This document shows, in pieces, positions 36,263 through 46,007 of a stretch of DNA of 64,000 nt. Source of the DNA: Parabacteroides chinchillae (GTDB lineage: Bacteria > Bacteroidota > Bacteroidia > Bacteroidales > Tannerellaceae); NCBI RefSeq assembly GCF_900108035.1, contig NZ_FNVS01000012.1, positions 59,676 to 123,675 on the forward strand. The letters are read 5' to 3'. Position numbers and translations under genes: made by a program. Positions within the stretch are counted from its first letter, which is position 1, and the number at the start of each line of letters is the position of its first letter. The notes beneath the pieces are model-generated. The model made no database searches. It was given only the letters and a program-made list of their open reading frames with translations, and had not been told where the DNA came from.

Positions 36263-38383
36263 TTAATGATTTTCCAGCTCTAAATTCGTCATTATATCCG
36301 TTATACCGAACGAATAATCAGGATACTCATAAATACTGAAACGAGGTTCTGTTATACCTTCAGTATATGACCAAATAGTATGATATTCTTTTATATCTTC
36401 ACCCATTTCCTTCAACTGGCGAAGGTAAGCGGCTATCGATTTATTTTCCTTTATATAAACTTCTCCAATCTTATCAATGATCGGACTATGCCGGCGACTG
36501 GCATCATGATCAAATTTAAGGATCCGCTGCCCCTCTTCCGTCAATCCAATGGTAGTAAATGTCATACTTTTACCAATAGCAGGAAGGTTCAATACATTAC
36601 GATCCGTTGATGCAAATAACAAATCATTTTCTTTCAAAAAATGCATCAGTTTCTTACCCAACAGATATCCATTTCGTATTAACGAATGTAGTTCTTTACG
36701 TTTATCTACCGGAATTATACCAAATATTTTCTCTTCATATTGCTCTTGTAAAGAACGACTGTTAGGAGTAAACACTGCATAGTTCTCCTTAAAACCTTTC
36801 ACAGAAAAAGTATAATAGCAAACCACGCCTAAAGCATTTAATACCTGACGCAATTTTGCAGTATGTCCGCGTCTGGATGCAGCTACCGTAAACACCAACT
36901 GATTTGTTATCGTCCATCCTGCCGATTGAATAGCTCCAATAGCTCGTTTTGCCTCCGGCGTAACCTCCAAAGGAGACTGAAAATGTGTTTGTATATAAAA
37001 CTGCGAAACTCCAACAACCGAAGCCTTTTCTTTAAACTCTTTCAGGATAGCCACTAATTCATCCGTTATCCGCAAAGGTAGATAAGCTAAAAGACGAGAA
37101 CCTAAACGTACGCGTTGTAGTTCTGCAAATTTTTCTCCTTCCGGACGACTTTCATTTGCTTTTCGTTTACGGACCGCCATTTTGTAAACAGCCTCCAATA
37201 TTTTACGTAAAGTAGCATCCTGGCTCATTAAAGCATCGCCACCTGTTATCAAAATATCCCTGAGTTGCGCATCTTCTTCAAAATAATGCATCAGACGGCG
37301 CAATTTCTTATCCCATGTTTCTTTTGGCTTCAGTGCTTCAAAATCAAAATTCAAGCGTTCACTTTGAAAATCATACATTCGCTGACAAGATGCACATAAC
37401 CCGCCACAGGCACGTCCCATCGAATCCGGAATCAGGATTGCTACCTCCGGATAACGACGATGAATATTATGCCCTTCCGGCAACAACCAGCCGGCGGCAT
37501 TTGGTTTTTCTGCAATTACAACATCTTCTTTTTCCCACGCTTTTATTTCACCATAAGTGTCAACCAACTCATTTGAATAAAGGATATAAGATCGAATTGT
37601 CTTATCATCAAAACCTTCTTTCCTTGTATTTAAAAGAGAAAGATAATATGGGGTTACGAAAAAAGGCATTCCTTTCTTTTTAGCTTTGGCTAACAATTGC
37701 ATAGTTTCATCCGAAAGAGAGTATCCTAAAAAAAAGTTCAGTTCCGTAGGACTTTTAATGGCCATTGCCAAATGGAAGCGTGTCGTATTCCACCATTCAT
37801 GAACTTGTCTGTATTTCTCTTCATAAGACATTCCTTCTTCAAATTGATATTTTGAAGAAGGGGCATGTCTACGTTCTATTTTACGTATCAAACAGCCTAT
37901 AATCCGTTCTATGCCTGCATTGCGAATAGCAATAACATTTTCATCCAATCCTGTTGGCCAACGATGCATCTGGCGTTTTACCAATGAACGTTCTGGCAAA
38001 ATAATTTCAGGACACATCAACAATTCAAACTGATGATAAACATCTATAAACAAATCGGATGAAACATCTTCATTCAATGTTCCTCTGAGAAAATGCCATA
38101 AATAATAGATTGTACGGATAGGGAGTTTCTCGCCGGTTGATAATTCATCCACAAAAGTATCATCATGATCAATTAAATTAAGAATCCGTACTACTGCCGC
38201 ATTTCTTAGTTTCTGATTATCTTTCCGTATGCTAGTAAAAGTAGAGATATAAGAACGTAATACTTTTTTAAAAGTATCTACAGTTTCACTATCTTCTGCT
38301 ATATTATACAGTTGAGGAAAATTTTGTTTATACTCTTTTCTCAGTTTGGAAATGTCGGATGTAAGGGATTCTCTTTTTATCAT
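36263..38383 (-). CDS. KamA-family radical SAM protein with long N-terminal extension
   Basis: A 706-aa cytoplasmic protein starting at the ATG at 38383. The radical SAM cluster CxxxCxxC is at Cys326, Cys330 and Cys333 (ACGGLCASCQR), and DILITGGDALMS is the KamA family segment. Typical lysine 2,3-aminomutases are about 420 aa; here about 300 residues of largely helical sequence precede the core. The reaction is probably an amino-acid aminomutase or a derived activity, but the substrate is not readable. No lysine fermentation genes are adjacent. Confidence 0.85.
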   Translation of the reverse strand: MIKRESLTSDISKLRKEYKQNFPQLYNIAEDSETVDTFKKVLRSYISTFTSIRKDNQKLRNAAVVRILNLIDHDDTFVDELSTGEKLPIRTIYYLWHFLRGTLNEDVSSDLFIDVYHQFELLMCPEIILPERSLVKRQMHRWPTGLDENVIAIRNAGIERIIGCLIRKIERRHAPSSKYQFEEGMSYEEKYRQVHEWWNTTRFHLAMAIKSPTELNFFLGYSLSDETMQLLAKAKKKGMPFFVTPYYLSLLNTRKEGFDDKTIRSYILYSNELVDTYGEIKAWEKEDVVIAEKPNAAGWLLPEGHNIHRRYPEVAILIPDSMGRACGGLCASCQRMYDFQSERLNFDFEALKPKETWDKKLRRLMHYFEEDAQLRDILITGGDALMSQDATLRKILEAVYKMAVRKRKANESRPEGEKFAELQRVRLGSRLLAYLPLRITDELVAILKEFKEKASVVGVSQFYIQTHFQSPLEVTPEAKRAIGAIQSAGWTITNQLVFTVAASRRGHTAKLRQVLNALGVVCYYTFSVKGFKENYAVFTPNSRSLQEQYEEKIFGIIPVDKRKELHSLIRNGYLLGKKLMHFLKENDLLFASTDRNVLNLPAIGKSMTFTTIGLTEEGQRILKFDHDASRRHSPIIDKIGEVYIKENKSIAAYLRQLKEMGEDIKEYHTIWSYTEGITEPRFSIYEYPDYSFGITDIMTNLELENH

Positions 38384-38536
38384 AAGCAATTCATTTTATT
38401 GATCAGAAATATAACAAAAACACGCCGGGGAGACGTTTTTCTACAAAAATAACAAAAAAATCAACAAAATGAAATGCACAAAAGTCTAAAACATCTTAAT
38501 ACACATTCAAATTAAGGCAAAATGATAAAACATATC

Positions 38537-38590
38537 CATTCGGATGAAACTAAAATTTCTTTCGAAAGAAACTCCAAACCCATCCGAATG
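38537..38590. terminator. Nested hairpin downstream of the receiver gene
   Basis: cattcggatg (38537-38546) pairs with catccgaatg (38581-38590), enclosing a second palindrome (ttctttcgaaagaa, near 38557-38570). It lies 11 bp past the receiver stop codon and probably ends the sensor-kinase operon. The flank cggatgaaactaaa is nearly repeated at 49054-49067. Confidence 0.55.
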
Positions 38591-38600
38591 AATCCTTTTT

Positions 38601-39005
38601 TTACCACACAAAAGAAGGACAATATTTACTAATTGTAGCTTTGAAGATTTTCAAATTGATTGGTTTTGTAATAAAGTCTGAAGCTCCTGCATTACGAGCT
38701 GCATCCATATCCGAATCAAAAACGTAAGCAGATTGCATAATAACCGGAATATCTTTATTCATTTTGCGAATTTCACCTAATGCTTCAATTCCTGTCATTT
38801 CAGGCATCTTTATATCCAATAAAATCAAATCGACACAATTTTCCTTGAAAAGGGCTAAAGCTTCCTTTCCTGTTTTAGCACGAAGTAAATTACAATGTTT
38901 CTGTAAAATCGTTTTAAGCAACAAATAATTGCTCTCTTCGTCTTCTGCAATTAAAATTGTTATCGGGCTCTCACTTGGTAGAGCTTCATTCGTCTCTGTA
39001 TTCAT
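38601..39005 (-). CDS. Single-domain response regulator receiver
   Basis: About 134 aa from the ATG at 39005 (MNTETNEALP). A CheY-like receiver: acidic pair in LIAEDEES, phosphoacceptor Asp in LILLDIKMPE, Lys in DFITKPINL. There is no DNA-binding or other output domain. It follows two sensor kinases by 23 bp and should be their phosphotransfer target, or an intermediate to an unlinked output protein. Confidence 0.9.
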   Translation of the reverse strand: MNTETNEALPSESPITILIAEDEESNYLLLKTILQKHCNLLRAKTGKEALALFKENCVDLILLDIKMPEMTGIEALGEIRKMNKDIPVIMQSAYVFDSDMDAARNAGASDFITKPINLKIFKATISKYCPSFVW

Positions 39006-39028
39006 ACTATATATTTTATGTATTTCCC

Positions 39029-41671
39029 TCAAATTATAGATGATTCATCACCACTGTGTTTATTTCCGGTTGCAATATAAGGAATTTTCACGTTAAAACG
39101 ACTACCTACTCCTTCTTTTGATTCAACTTCTATTGTTCCGTTCATCCGGTCTACAATCATTCTACAAATAGAAAGTCCCAAGCCGGCTCCTTGCGTAAAA
39201 TCATTCTTTTTGAAAAAACGCTCGAATACATTTTTCTGATCTTTTTCAGGTATACCGCATCCTGTATCTTCAACAAAAAAACAAAGATAATTACCAGGCT
39301 CTTTAATATAACCGACAGTAACCGATCCTTTTTCCGTAAACTTAACAGCATTATTAATCAGATTCGTTATTACTTGATTCAATCTCAATTTATCTGTAAT
39401 AATACATATTGTCTCTGATGGAATTTTCTCTATCAGTTTCAAACGATTTGGAATGATTACCTGCTGAGTGATTACAATTTGATTTATCAATTCATTTACA
39501 TCACAGTTTTCGTCTTTGAAAAACATCGTTCCACTTTCTATCTGCGCCAAATCCAATATATCACTAATAAGAGCAAGCAATAAATCGCAATTATTCTGAA
39601 TTGTCTCTATAAAAAGTCTGCGTTCTTCAGCACTATAGTCATCTCCCGAAGTTAGAAGATTAGAAAAACCAACAATGGCATTCAACGGTGTTCGTATTTC
39701 ATGGCTCATATTGGCAAGAAATGCACTTTTCAGCTTGTCCGACATACGTGCCTTATTACGTGCCAGAACTAATGCATTTTGTGTTTGTTTAAATTTTTGT
39801 ATATTAATGCAAATACCAAAAACAGAAAGTTGCCGAGTATCGAACGATGATAAGAATCGGTTTGCAAAACGGCATTCCCACCATTGGTATCCTTTGCCAT
39901 TAAAATTTATACGCATTTCCATTCTTAACTTCTTATTTTCGACCCGCAACATTTTATTACTAATATTTATCCATGCCTCCAAATCATCCGGATGTATCAT
40001 TTCACGGAAACGTTTAAGAGAAATACTATGAGAGCCATCATCCGGTATATCATAATAAGTAAAGAATGAAGAGTCGGCCAAAAGTCTCATTCCTGACGCA
40101 TCGTAATGCCAATATGAAACATTTCCTGTTCCCATTGTCAAAGTCAGAAACTCCTTTTGAGTAAATTCTTCCGTAATATCATGAAAGGTGATAACCGCAC
40201 CATATAACTGCCGGCTCTGATATATTGCATATAATGCACCTACTACAGGAAAATGATATTGGCTATCGAATGAAAACATCTGGCTGGATTGCTCAAAATG
40301 AATACACTTATCTTTATTTAAAACTGATTGTAATAAAGTTTTTAAGTACCGGTCTCTGCCAGGTAAAGCAATATCTATTAATGAAAAAATATTCCGCCCT
40401 ATATAACCATTTTCGCATCCATCCAAATGCAACCATCGCAAAGCTGCAGGATTTATAGCAAAAATATTCATCTCTAAGTCTATAGAAATAACACCTTCAC
40501 GAATAGACGACATTATTGTTTTCAGGTTCTTTCGATGTTCTTTCAGTTCATTCTGAGTCTCTCTCTTTTGTTTCTTTTCCGTCCGATATAAACCAACCAA
40601 CATAAAAGCCAGACGTCCTACAAATAACAAAAGAACAATAACCACCACAACTATTGAATCGTGATATTTTTCGCCAAAAGATATATTAATGACCACACTT
40701 CTCTGAGGCAACTGATCCATTGAAATACCACGCTTCTTCATTTGTTCCCAATCAAATACAGGAATTTGCTTACTCGGAACAATCGAAAAATCAGATACTG
40801 GCTCACCAGACAGAATACTAATCCCTGTTTTAGTGGCTTGATAAGTCTGATCATAGGCCGGAGTCATATATCCGCCCAAATAACCTAATCCAAACCCTTC
40901 ACTGTTCACGGCAAAAAAAGGAACATTCGTATTTCGTGCACGTCCGGAATAAAAATTACTCCACACCGGCATAATATGAGGTACATTACTTGCAAAAACA
41001 GAATTCCACATAATCTGCTTTCCTTTCTCCTTATCCATATTACTTATTTGTACCCGCATTGAATCCGGAATAATGTCAGCTTTACATTGCTTTTTTAATT
41101 CATTCAAAGCTAATTTACCCAATGTATTATCTTCAATCTCAAATATTACTTTTTTAGCAGAAGGATATAAAGAACGTATCAACTCTAAACATTTTGCATA
41201 ATCAGGCCGTGTTGTATATCCTGTTATATTAGTATGTCCTTCCAATAAAGAGTCACAGTAATAATCTACACCGCAAAAAACTATAGGAACTTCGTATGTT
41301 AACGGATGTTGTGTCTTTATTAGTGCCAAAGTAGCCGGATCATCACAAAGTAATATTAAATCAGGCCTCCAGGTTCCATCCAATAATGTATTCAATGCAG
41401 AAATTTCTTCTGTACTCGAAAAATATTCGGAATCCAGATAGAAGGTCTTAATATCTGCAGAAATACGAAAATCCTTCAAGCAATCTTCAACTCCCTTATT
41501 TAAATCGGCTTTCCATGGACAATCAGCACGATACGAATGGATTAATAATATATTGTATGGATTATTTGCATTAGAATATGTTTGATGACAAGCCACAAAC
41601 AATGCAGTAAACCCTATACATAAAATACAGAATAAACCCGATAAAATAATATGTAAATTCCACTTAAACAT
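39029..41671 (-). CDS. Membrane sensor histidine kinase with substrate-binding-like sensor (second copy)
   Basis: About 880 aa from the ATG at 41671 (MFKWNLHIIL), one base after the stop codon of the upstream paralogue, so translation is probably coupled. An N-terminal anchor is followed by a periplasmic domain of about 300 residues resembling ABC-type substrate-binding proteins (NILLIHSYRADCPWK, VPIVFCGVDYY), a second membrane helix (about 340-360), PAS domains, a HisKA domain with MSHEIRTPLNAI, and a HATPase domain ending in GLGLSICRMIV. It has no fused receiver; the receiver is the next gene. Confidence 0.9.
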   Translation of the reverse strand: MFKWNLHIILSGLFCILCIGFTALFVACHQTYSNANNPYNILLIHSYRADCPWKADLNKGVEDCLKDFRISADIKTFYLDSEYFSSTEEISALNTLLDGTWRPDLILLCDDPATLALIKTQHPLTYEVPIVFCGVDYYCDSLLEGHTNITGYTTRPDYAKCLELIRSLYPSAKKVIFEIEDNTLGKLALNELKKQCKADIIPDSMRVQISNMDKEKGKQIMWNSVFASNVPHIMPVWSNFYSGRARNTNVPFFAVNSEGFGLGYLGGYMTPAYDQTYQATKTGISILSGEPVSDFSIVPSKQIPVFDWEQMKKRGISMDQLPQRSVVINISFGEKYHDSIVVVVIVLLLFVGRLAFMLVGLYRTEKKQKRETQNELKEHRKNLKTIMSSIREGVISIDLEMNIFAINPAALRWLHLDGCENGYIGRNIFSLIDIALPGRDRYLKTLLQSVLNKDKCIHFEQSSQMFSFDSQYHFPVVGALYAIYQSRQLYGAVITFHDITEEFTQKEFLTLTMGTGNVSYWHYDASGMRLLADSSFFTYYDIPDDGSHSISLKRFREMIHPDDLEAWINISNKMLRVENKKLRMEMRINFNGKGYQWWECRFANRFLSSFDTRQLSVFGICINIQKFKQTQNALVLARNKARMSDKLKSAFLANMSHEIRTPLNAIVGFSNLLTSGDDYSAEERRLFIETIQNNCDLLLALISDILDLAQIESGTMFFKDENCDVNELINQIVITQQVIIPNRLKLIEKIPSETICIITDKLRLNQVITNLINNAVKFTEKGSVTVGYIKEPGNYLCFFVEDTGCGIPEKDQKNVFERFFKKNDFTQGAGLGLSICRMIVDRMNGTIEVESKEGVGSRFNVKIPYIATGNKHSGDESSII

Positions 41672-41672
41672 C

Positions 41673-44360
41673 TTATTCGTTCTTTTTGCAGATCGTTTTA
41701 AAAGGAATTTCAACAATAAAGCAACTACCCTTATCAAGTGTTGATTCTACCCGGATCACACCATCCAATCGCCGAACAATTTCTTTGCAAATAGATAGGC
41801 CTAAACCGCCGCCACGCACAAAATCATTCGTTTTATAAAAACGATTGAATACCTTTTGTATCTCCTGTTCGGATATGCCTATACCGGTATCACGAACATA
41901 AATACATATATTTTTAAAGTTTTCAGATAAAATGTATCCAACGGTCACACTTCCTTGTTCAGTAAATTTAAAAGCATTATCTATCAAATTATCCAACAAT
42001 TGTTTCAAACGGAACTTATCACCTAATATGCATACCGGTTCTTCAGGAACCTCAACCTTCAGACATACAGAATCCGGACATGCTGAACGGCTCGCCTCAA
42101 TAGAGTCTTCCACTATTTGTGTCAAATTACATTCTTCATCGCGAAAAAGAATACCACTTTCCACACGTGATATATCCAAAATTTCATTTATCAAATTCAA
42201 TAGCAAACGACAGTTTTCATTTATTATCTCAATAAAACTTCCACGTTCATCTTCTCCCAGTTCATTATCTTCAATAAGCAAAGTAGAAAAACCTACTATC
42301 GAATTTAAAGGCGTTCTCACTTCATGGCTCATATTTGCCAAAAATACACCTTTCATTCTATCAGATTCCCGTGCTTCATCACGCACACGTACCAGTTCTT
42401 CTTCTATCTTCTTAAACCTATCAACATTTAAACATAAACCAAATAGTTTATAATGATTTCCTAATGATGATTTAGGTAATGAGGTAATACGATATTCCCA
42501 CCACTGATAGCCCATGCCATTGAAGTCTTGACGAATCTGGATTGTCGATTTCGTTATTTTCCCGGAAGAGATGCCTTTAATCGCCTTTTTCCATCTGGTA
42601 TAATCTTCCGGATAAATGATATCTCTAAATTTCTGGGCAGAAATAGCATTCATTCCATCATGAGGTATATTAAATGAATGAAAAAACGATTCATCAAACA
42701 TGACATAATCACAGCTGTTATCATACCTCCAAGCAAAAACATCCCCTGCAACCATACTAAGTGCAAGAAACTCTTTTTCGGAATATTCATCCGTCACATC
42801 TCGAAAAGTTATTATCACTCCATAAAAGTCACCATTCCTATTTGTACTGCTTATATTACCGGAAACAGGAAATATATGTTTATCTGTTGTGATCAAGACC
42901 GCCGTATCGCTTAACTTACAGCTGTCTTGTTGCTGTGCCATTCGATTTATCAGGTTTTGTAAATAATATGGTTCCCCTTTATTTTGTATATTGAATAAAT
43001 CACGGATATTACATTTTACATAAATATCAGGTGTGCCGCTTAACTTAAGCCATTGTAAAGCAGCTCTATTAATAGAAAGAACTGTCCCTTTCCTGTCTAA
43101 ATAAACCACACCTTCATCCAAAGCATCAATTGTGATGCTTAATTCTAATTGTTCTTTCGATAATTTATTACGTATTCTTTTCTTATTTAAAGCCTCTCGC
43201 TTATAAAGACGCATAAGTACAAGAAATAGAGACATAACTAAAACAACAACAAACACGACTCCAAGCCAGATATGTTTCTTATATTTTACAGTTAAAGGCA
43301 TATTTGGAATAATACTATCTGGCGGCAACGAATTTAAATTAATCTTCCAATATTTCAATTGATCCCAGTCAAAAACGGGATATTGTTTACTTGCAGTTAT
43401 CGGAAAATCTGTAATTTTTCCTCCACGTAAAAGTTTAATTCCTAAATCTGCAGCATCATAAGTCTGATTATAGCTAGGAGTCATATATCCTCCAATACGT
43501 CCATCACCAAATCCTTCATTATTTATCATTAAGAAAGGCGCAGTCCCCATACTAGCCAAAGCCGAATAAAACGGACTCCATTTCGGTAAAATACAACAAC
43601 TATGCAAACGGTAAAATAAAATCTTTTTCAAGGCTTCTGCTTCCTGTTTATCTACACGTTCTATTCGTATATGCAAAGGATATTCAATGGAAGAAAGTGG
43701 ACGGATTGTATCTGTTTTATTATAATTAGGAAAAGAATTATAAATTGTTGCTGTTTCCTGGTAATTCTCAAATTGAGACCTGGCTTCATCTGCACCAACA
43801 CGTCCTAAATAAGTGTCTTCCGCAATAATAGCTAAATCATCAATCCGTCCAAATAATTTTTGAGCTAAGTGGTAACATTTTACAAAATTTGGCTTTGTCG
43901 TGAATCCTGTTATATTGGTATGTCCTGCTAAAACTTTATTATTTACATAATCGACACCACTAAATACAATTGGGATCTTATGCGAAAGCGGATGATTCGT
44001 TGCCAGTAAAGAAAAAGTAGCCTGGTCATCACAGACCAAAATCAAATCAAGAGGTTTATCCAGATATTGATCCATTAAGAAATTTAAGGTATCCAACTCT
44101 GCTTGAGCAGGAAGATATTCTGCATTCAAATAAAATGTTTGTATATCCACATGAACCCCATTATCTTCAAAACAATCTTTTACTCCATTGTTCATTTCAT
44201 CCTTCCATTTGCAATTCTGGTCAAAAGAATGAATTAATAATATATGGTATTTCTTCGTCTCGTGCTCATTATATGAAATAACAAGCATGATACAAATAAA
44301 AACACCAATAAGAAAGACTAAAACAAATAATTTGTCCTTCTTGAAATACTTGTCCAACAT
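41673..44360 (-). CDS. Membrane sensor histidine kinase with substrate-binding-like sensor (first copy)
   Basis: 895 aa with the same layout as the downstream gene: membrane anchor (about 11-29), periplasmic substrate-binding-like domain (HILLIHSFDQNCKWK, KIPIVFSGVDYV, GGYMTPSYNQTYDAA), second membrane helix (about 365-385), PAS domains, HisKA (MSHEVRTPLNSI) and HATPase (GLGLSICKEIV). The two sensors have diverged, suggesting different ligands feeding one receiver. A -7 box TACGTTTG (minus strand, 44398-44405) precedes this first gene. Confidence 0.9.
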   Translation of the reverse strand: MLDKYFKKDKLFVLVFLIGVFICIMLVISYNEHETKKYHILLIHSFDQNCKWKDEMNNGVKDCFEDNGVHVDIQTFYLNAEYLPAQAELDTLNFLMDQYLDKPLDLILVCDDQATFSLLATNHPLSHKIPIVFSGVDYVNNKVLAGHTNITGFTTKPNFVKCYHLAQKLFGRIDDLAIIAEDTYLGRVGADEARSQFENYQETATIYNSFPNYNKTDTIRPLSSIEYPLHIRIERVDKQEAEALKKILFYRLHSCCILPKWSPFYSALASMGTAPFLMINNEGFGDGRIGGYMTPSYNQTYDAADLGIKLLRGGKITDFPITASKQYPVFDWDQLKYWKINLNSLPPDSIIPNMPLTVKYKKHIWLGVVFVVVLVMSLFLVLMRLYKREALNKKRIRNKLSKEQLELSITIDALDEGVVYLDRKGTVLSINRAALQWLKLSGTPDIYVKCNIRDLFNIQNKGEPYYLQNLINRMAQQQDSCKLSDTAVLITTDKHIFPVSGNISSTNRNGDFYGVIITFRDVTDEYSEKEFLALSMVAGDVFAWRYDNSCDYVMFDESFFHSFNIPHDGMNAISAQKFRDIIYPEDYTRWKKAIKGISSGKITKSTIQIRQDFNGMGYQWWEYRITSLPKSSLGNHYKLFGLCLNVDRFKKIEEELVRVRDEARESDRMKGVFLANMSHEVRTPLNSIVGFSTLLIEDNELGEDERGSFIEIINENCRLLLNLINEILDISRVESGILFRDEECNLTQIVEDSIEASRSACPDSVCLKVEVPEEPVCILGDKFRLKQLLDNLIDNAFKFTEQGSVTVGYILSENFKNICIYVRDTGIGISEQEIQKVFNRFYKTNDFVRGGGLGLSICKEIVRRLDGVIRVESTLDKGSCFIVEIPFKTICKKNE

Positions 44361-44471
44361 TAAGCGAACCCTATAAATAAAATTGTTTTAAAGCTCACAA
44401 ACGTACAAATTATATTTGAAATAAATCTTGATTATCATTAAATCTCATTTACTTTTGGGCATTTTTACCAC

Positions 44472-44885
44472 TCACAAACATAAAACCCTGATACACAATA
44501 TCATTTCTTCCGGATCACCTGTATGTTTTCCTTCTGCATCGGATAGTTTCACTGTCGGCAAAAAGAATTTATAACCTTTAGGTTTGCATTCAAATAGTTT
44601 AATAACCATATTCAAAGGCCTTACTCCTACATCATTTGTCAAATAAGTTCCAGCTCCATATACATCATGCAATCTTCCATCCACAAATTCTTTAATCTTA
44701 CGTATATTATCCAAATCTAATGCATCACTATAAACAATTGTCTTTGTACGAGGATCTATACGTTTTTTCTATAATGTTCTATCGCTTTTTGAGTAAACAC
44801 GAAAGGGTCACCACTATCCATATATTCTTTCAAAATACCCACAACCTTGTCCTGCATTTCATAAGAAAAACGACGACGTGTGCCG
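44472..44885 (-). pseudogene. pncB: Remnant of nicotinate phosphoribosyltransferase with deletions and frameshift
   Basis: Three pieces of the NAPRTase family can be read in order on the minus strand: GTRRRFSYEMQDKVVGIL (from about 44884), then FTQKAIEHYRK (44797 on), then, after a one-base loss in an A run near 44760, IDPRTKTIVYSDALDLDNIRK through DVGVRPLNMVIKLFECKP and EGKHTGDPEE to a stop at 44472. The roughly 100 residues normally between the first two pieces are missing, as is the whole N-terminal part. It cannot make active enzyme; NAD salvage from nicotinate would need another copy. Confidence 0.8.
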
Positions 44886-45106
44886 GATGAAAAACCAACA
44901 ATCTGTAACTGTTGATTAACAGCCACAATAAAATAGTGTGTCTTTATCATCTCTCCTATTTTAGAGAGATCACCTCCACACGATGCCCAGTCTTCCACTT
45001 CCTCCTGTGAGTAATCTCGTCTATTAATGGTCAATACAGTATTTTCACACAACCCCTTTATCTCTGTAATATCATTGGGTGTAGCCTGTCGAATGAAAAA
45101 TAGACA
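44886..45106 (-). pseudogene. 5' remnant of a GNAT acetyltransferase fused to pncB remnant
   Basis: Reading FFIRQATPNDITEI and then KGLCENTVLTINRRDYSQE to LQIVGFSS, this is the N-terminal half of a GNAT-like acetyltransferase. It has no in-frame start (a stop codon, TGA at about 45105, immediately precedes it) and lacks the acetyl-CoA-binding half: at about 44885 it passes in frame into the pncB remnant (GFSS then GTRRRF). A deletion has joined two unrelated genes. Confidence 0.7.
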
Positions 45107-45547
45107 TCATAAACATCGTTTCATTTTAAGGATTGGAAATGGTTTTCCCTGCTCATCTGTCTCTTTACGTTCAAATACTTCGAACCCGATATGACTGTAA
45201 AATCCTATGGCTTGCGGATTTTGTTCATTTACATCAACGTACTGTACGCCATATTGGGTAACAGCAAGAGTTATGAGTTCTTTGCCGATACCTTTACCAA
45301 AGCAATCAGGCAATACAAAGAGCATCTCAATTTTACTCTCCTCGATACCCATAAATGCAATAGGTTTGTGGGTATCCTCGACAACTATAAGAGTTTCAAT
45401 GTTAGATAAGCCCATTTTTACAAACGGAATGAGCTTTTGAATATCCTCTTTTGTCAAAAAATGATGTGTAGCACGTACCGATGCCTCCCACAGAGAGATC
45501 AATGCATCAATTAATATATCTGTTCTGTTTGGATTTATAGTAATCAT
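45107..45547 (-). CDS. GNAT family N-acetyltransferase
   Basis: A 146-aa acetyltransferase with the acetyl-CoA loop in MLFVLPDCFGKGIGKELI (about 75-92) and the C-terminal NEQNPQAIGFYSHIGFEVFER block. It probably acetylates a small molecule or protein amine; the substrate is unknown. It appears intact and abuts the remnant of another GNAT gene. A 34-codon frame and a TATCTTTG box lie upstream. Confidence 0.85.
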   Translation of the reverse strand: MITINPNRTDILIDALISLWEASVRATHHFLTKEDIQKLIPFVKMGLSNIETLIVVEDTHKPIAFMGIEESKIEMLFVLPDCFGKGIGKELITLAVTQYGVQYVDVNEQNPQAIGFYSHIGFEVFERKETDEQGKPFPILKMKRCL

Positions 45548-45590
45548 ATTTTATCCTTTTAAATTAAAGCACTTTCATAAATATCTCGTT

Positions 45591-45695
45591 TTACAGGCTT
45601 CTTTTGCACTGCAATTCTTTTTCTATAATTATTTTGAAAAGCTCTTTAAACCCTGAAAAATCAATCTCATTCATATATTCATTGAAATTCACCAT
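45591..45695 (-). CDS. Possible 34-aa small protein
   Basis: A 34-codon frame starting MVNFNEYMNEI and ending QCKRSL, 43 bp upstream of the GNAT gene. A minus-strand TATCTTTG box lies just before it (near 45716-45723), so it is probably transcribed with the GNAT gene. It could be a short leader protein or a remnant. Confidence 0.3.
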   Translation of the reverse strand: MVNFNEYMNEIDFSGFKELFKIIIEKELQCKRSL

Positions 45696-45772
45696 ATCAT
45701 AATCCGCTTATATCTGCAAAGATATAGTTTTCATTGTCATAAATAGTTAGAATGTTAGTAAATTATTATGCC

Positions 45773-45830
45773 GAGGTGCGAAGAGCGGAAGACGATAGGT
45801 CAAAGGTAGTACTCTTCCTCTGAGCACCAA
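45773..45830. repeat. Imperfect hairpin in the GNAT-Fic intergenic region
   Basis: ggtgcgaagagcggaag pairs imperfectly with cttcctctgagcacc across a 22-nt loop. It lies between divergent GNAT and Fic genes; role unknown. The rest of the gene-free stretch 45696-46007 holds only the Fic promoter and leader. Confidence 0.35.
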
Positions 45831-45871
45831 TTTTTTTATAACCTGCGGCTCTAAAAAACATTTCCAAAAGA

Positions 45872-45902
45872 TTTGGTTATTAGAACTATGGAATTATATT
45901 TG
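45872..45902 (+). promoter_or_regulatory. Consensus promoter of the Fic gene
   Basis: TTTG (45872-45875), exactly 19 nt, then TATATTTG (45895-45902). Transcription would start near 45909, giving a leader of about 100 nt before the ATG at 46008 and excluding the earlier in-frame ATG at 45873. Confidence 0.8.
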
Positions 45903-46007
45903 CATATTATACGTGTAATACAACACAAACATAAGCGTGTTTTATTTTTTTTAATTATCACGTGTAGGGCAACAGATATATTTACGTATTCTAATACAGT
46001 TCAAACA

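Noticed and set aside
44756..45052. A novel 98-aa protein
   Set aside because: It resolves into a GNAT fragment joined to an NAPRTase fragment, so it is a deletion product rather than a new family.
45873..46007. Longer N terminus for the Fic protein
   Set aside because: The ATG at 45873 lies inside the -33 box of an exact consensus promoter.
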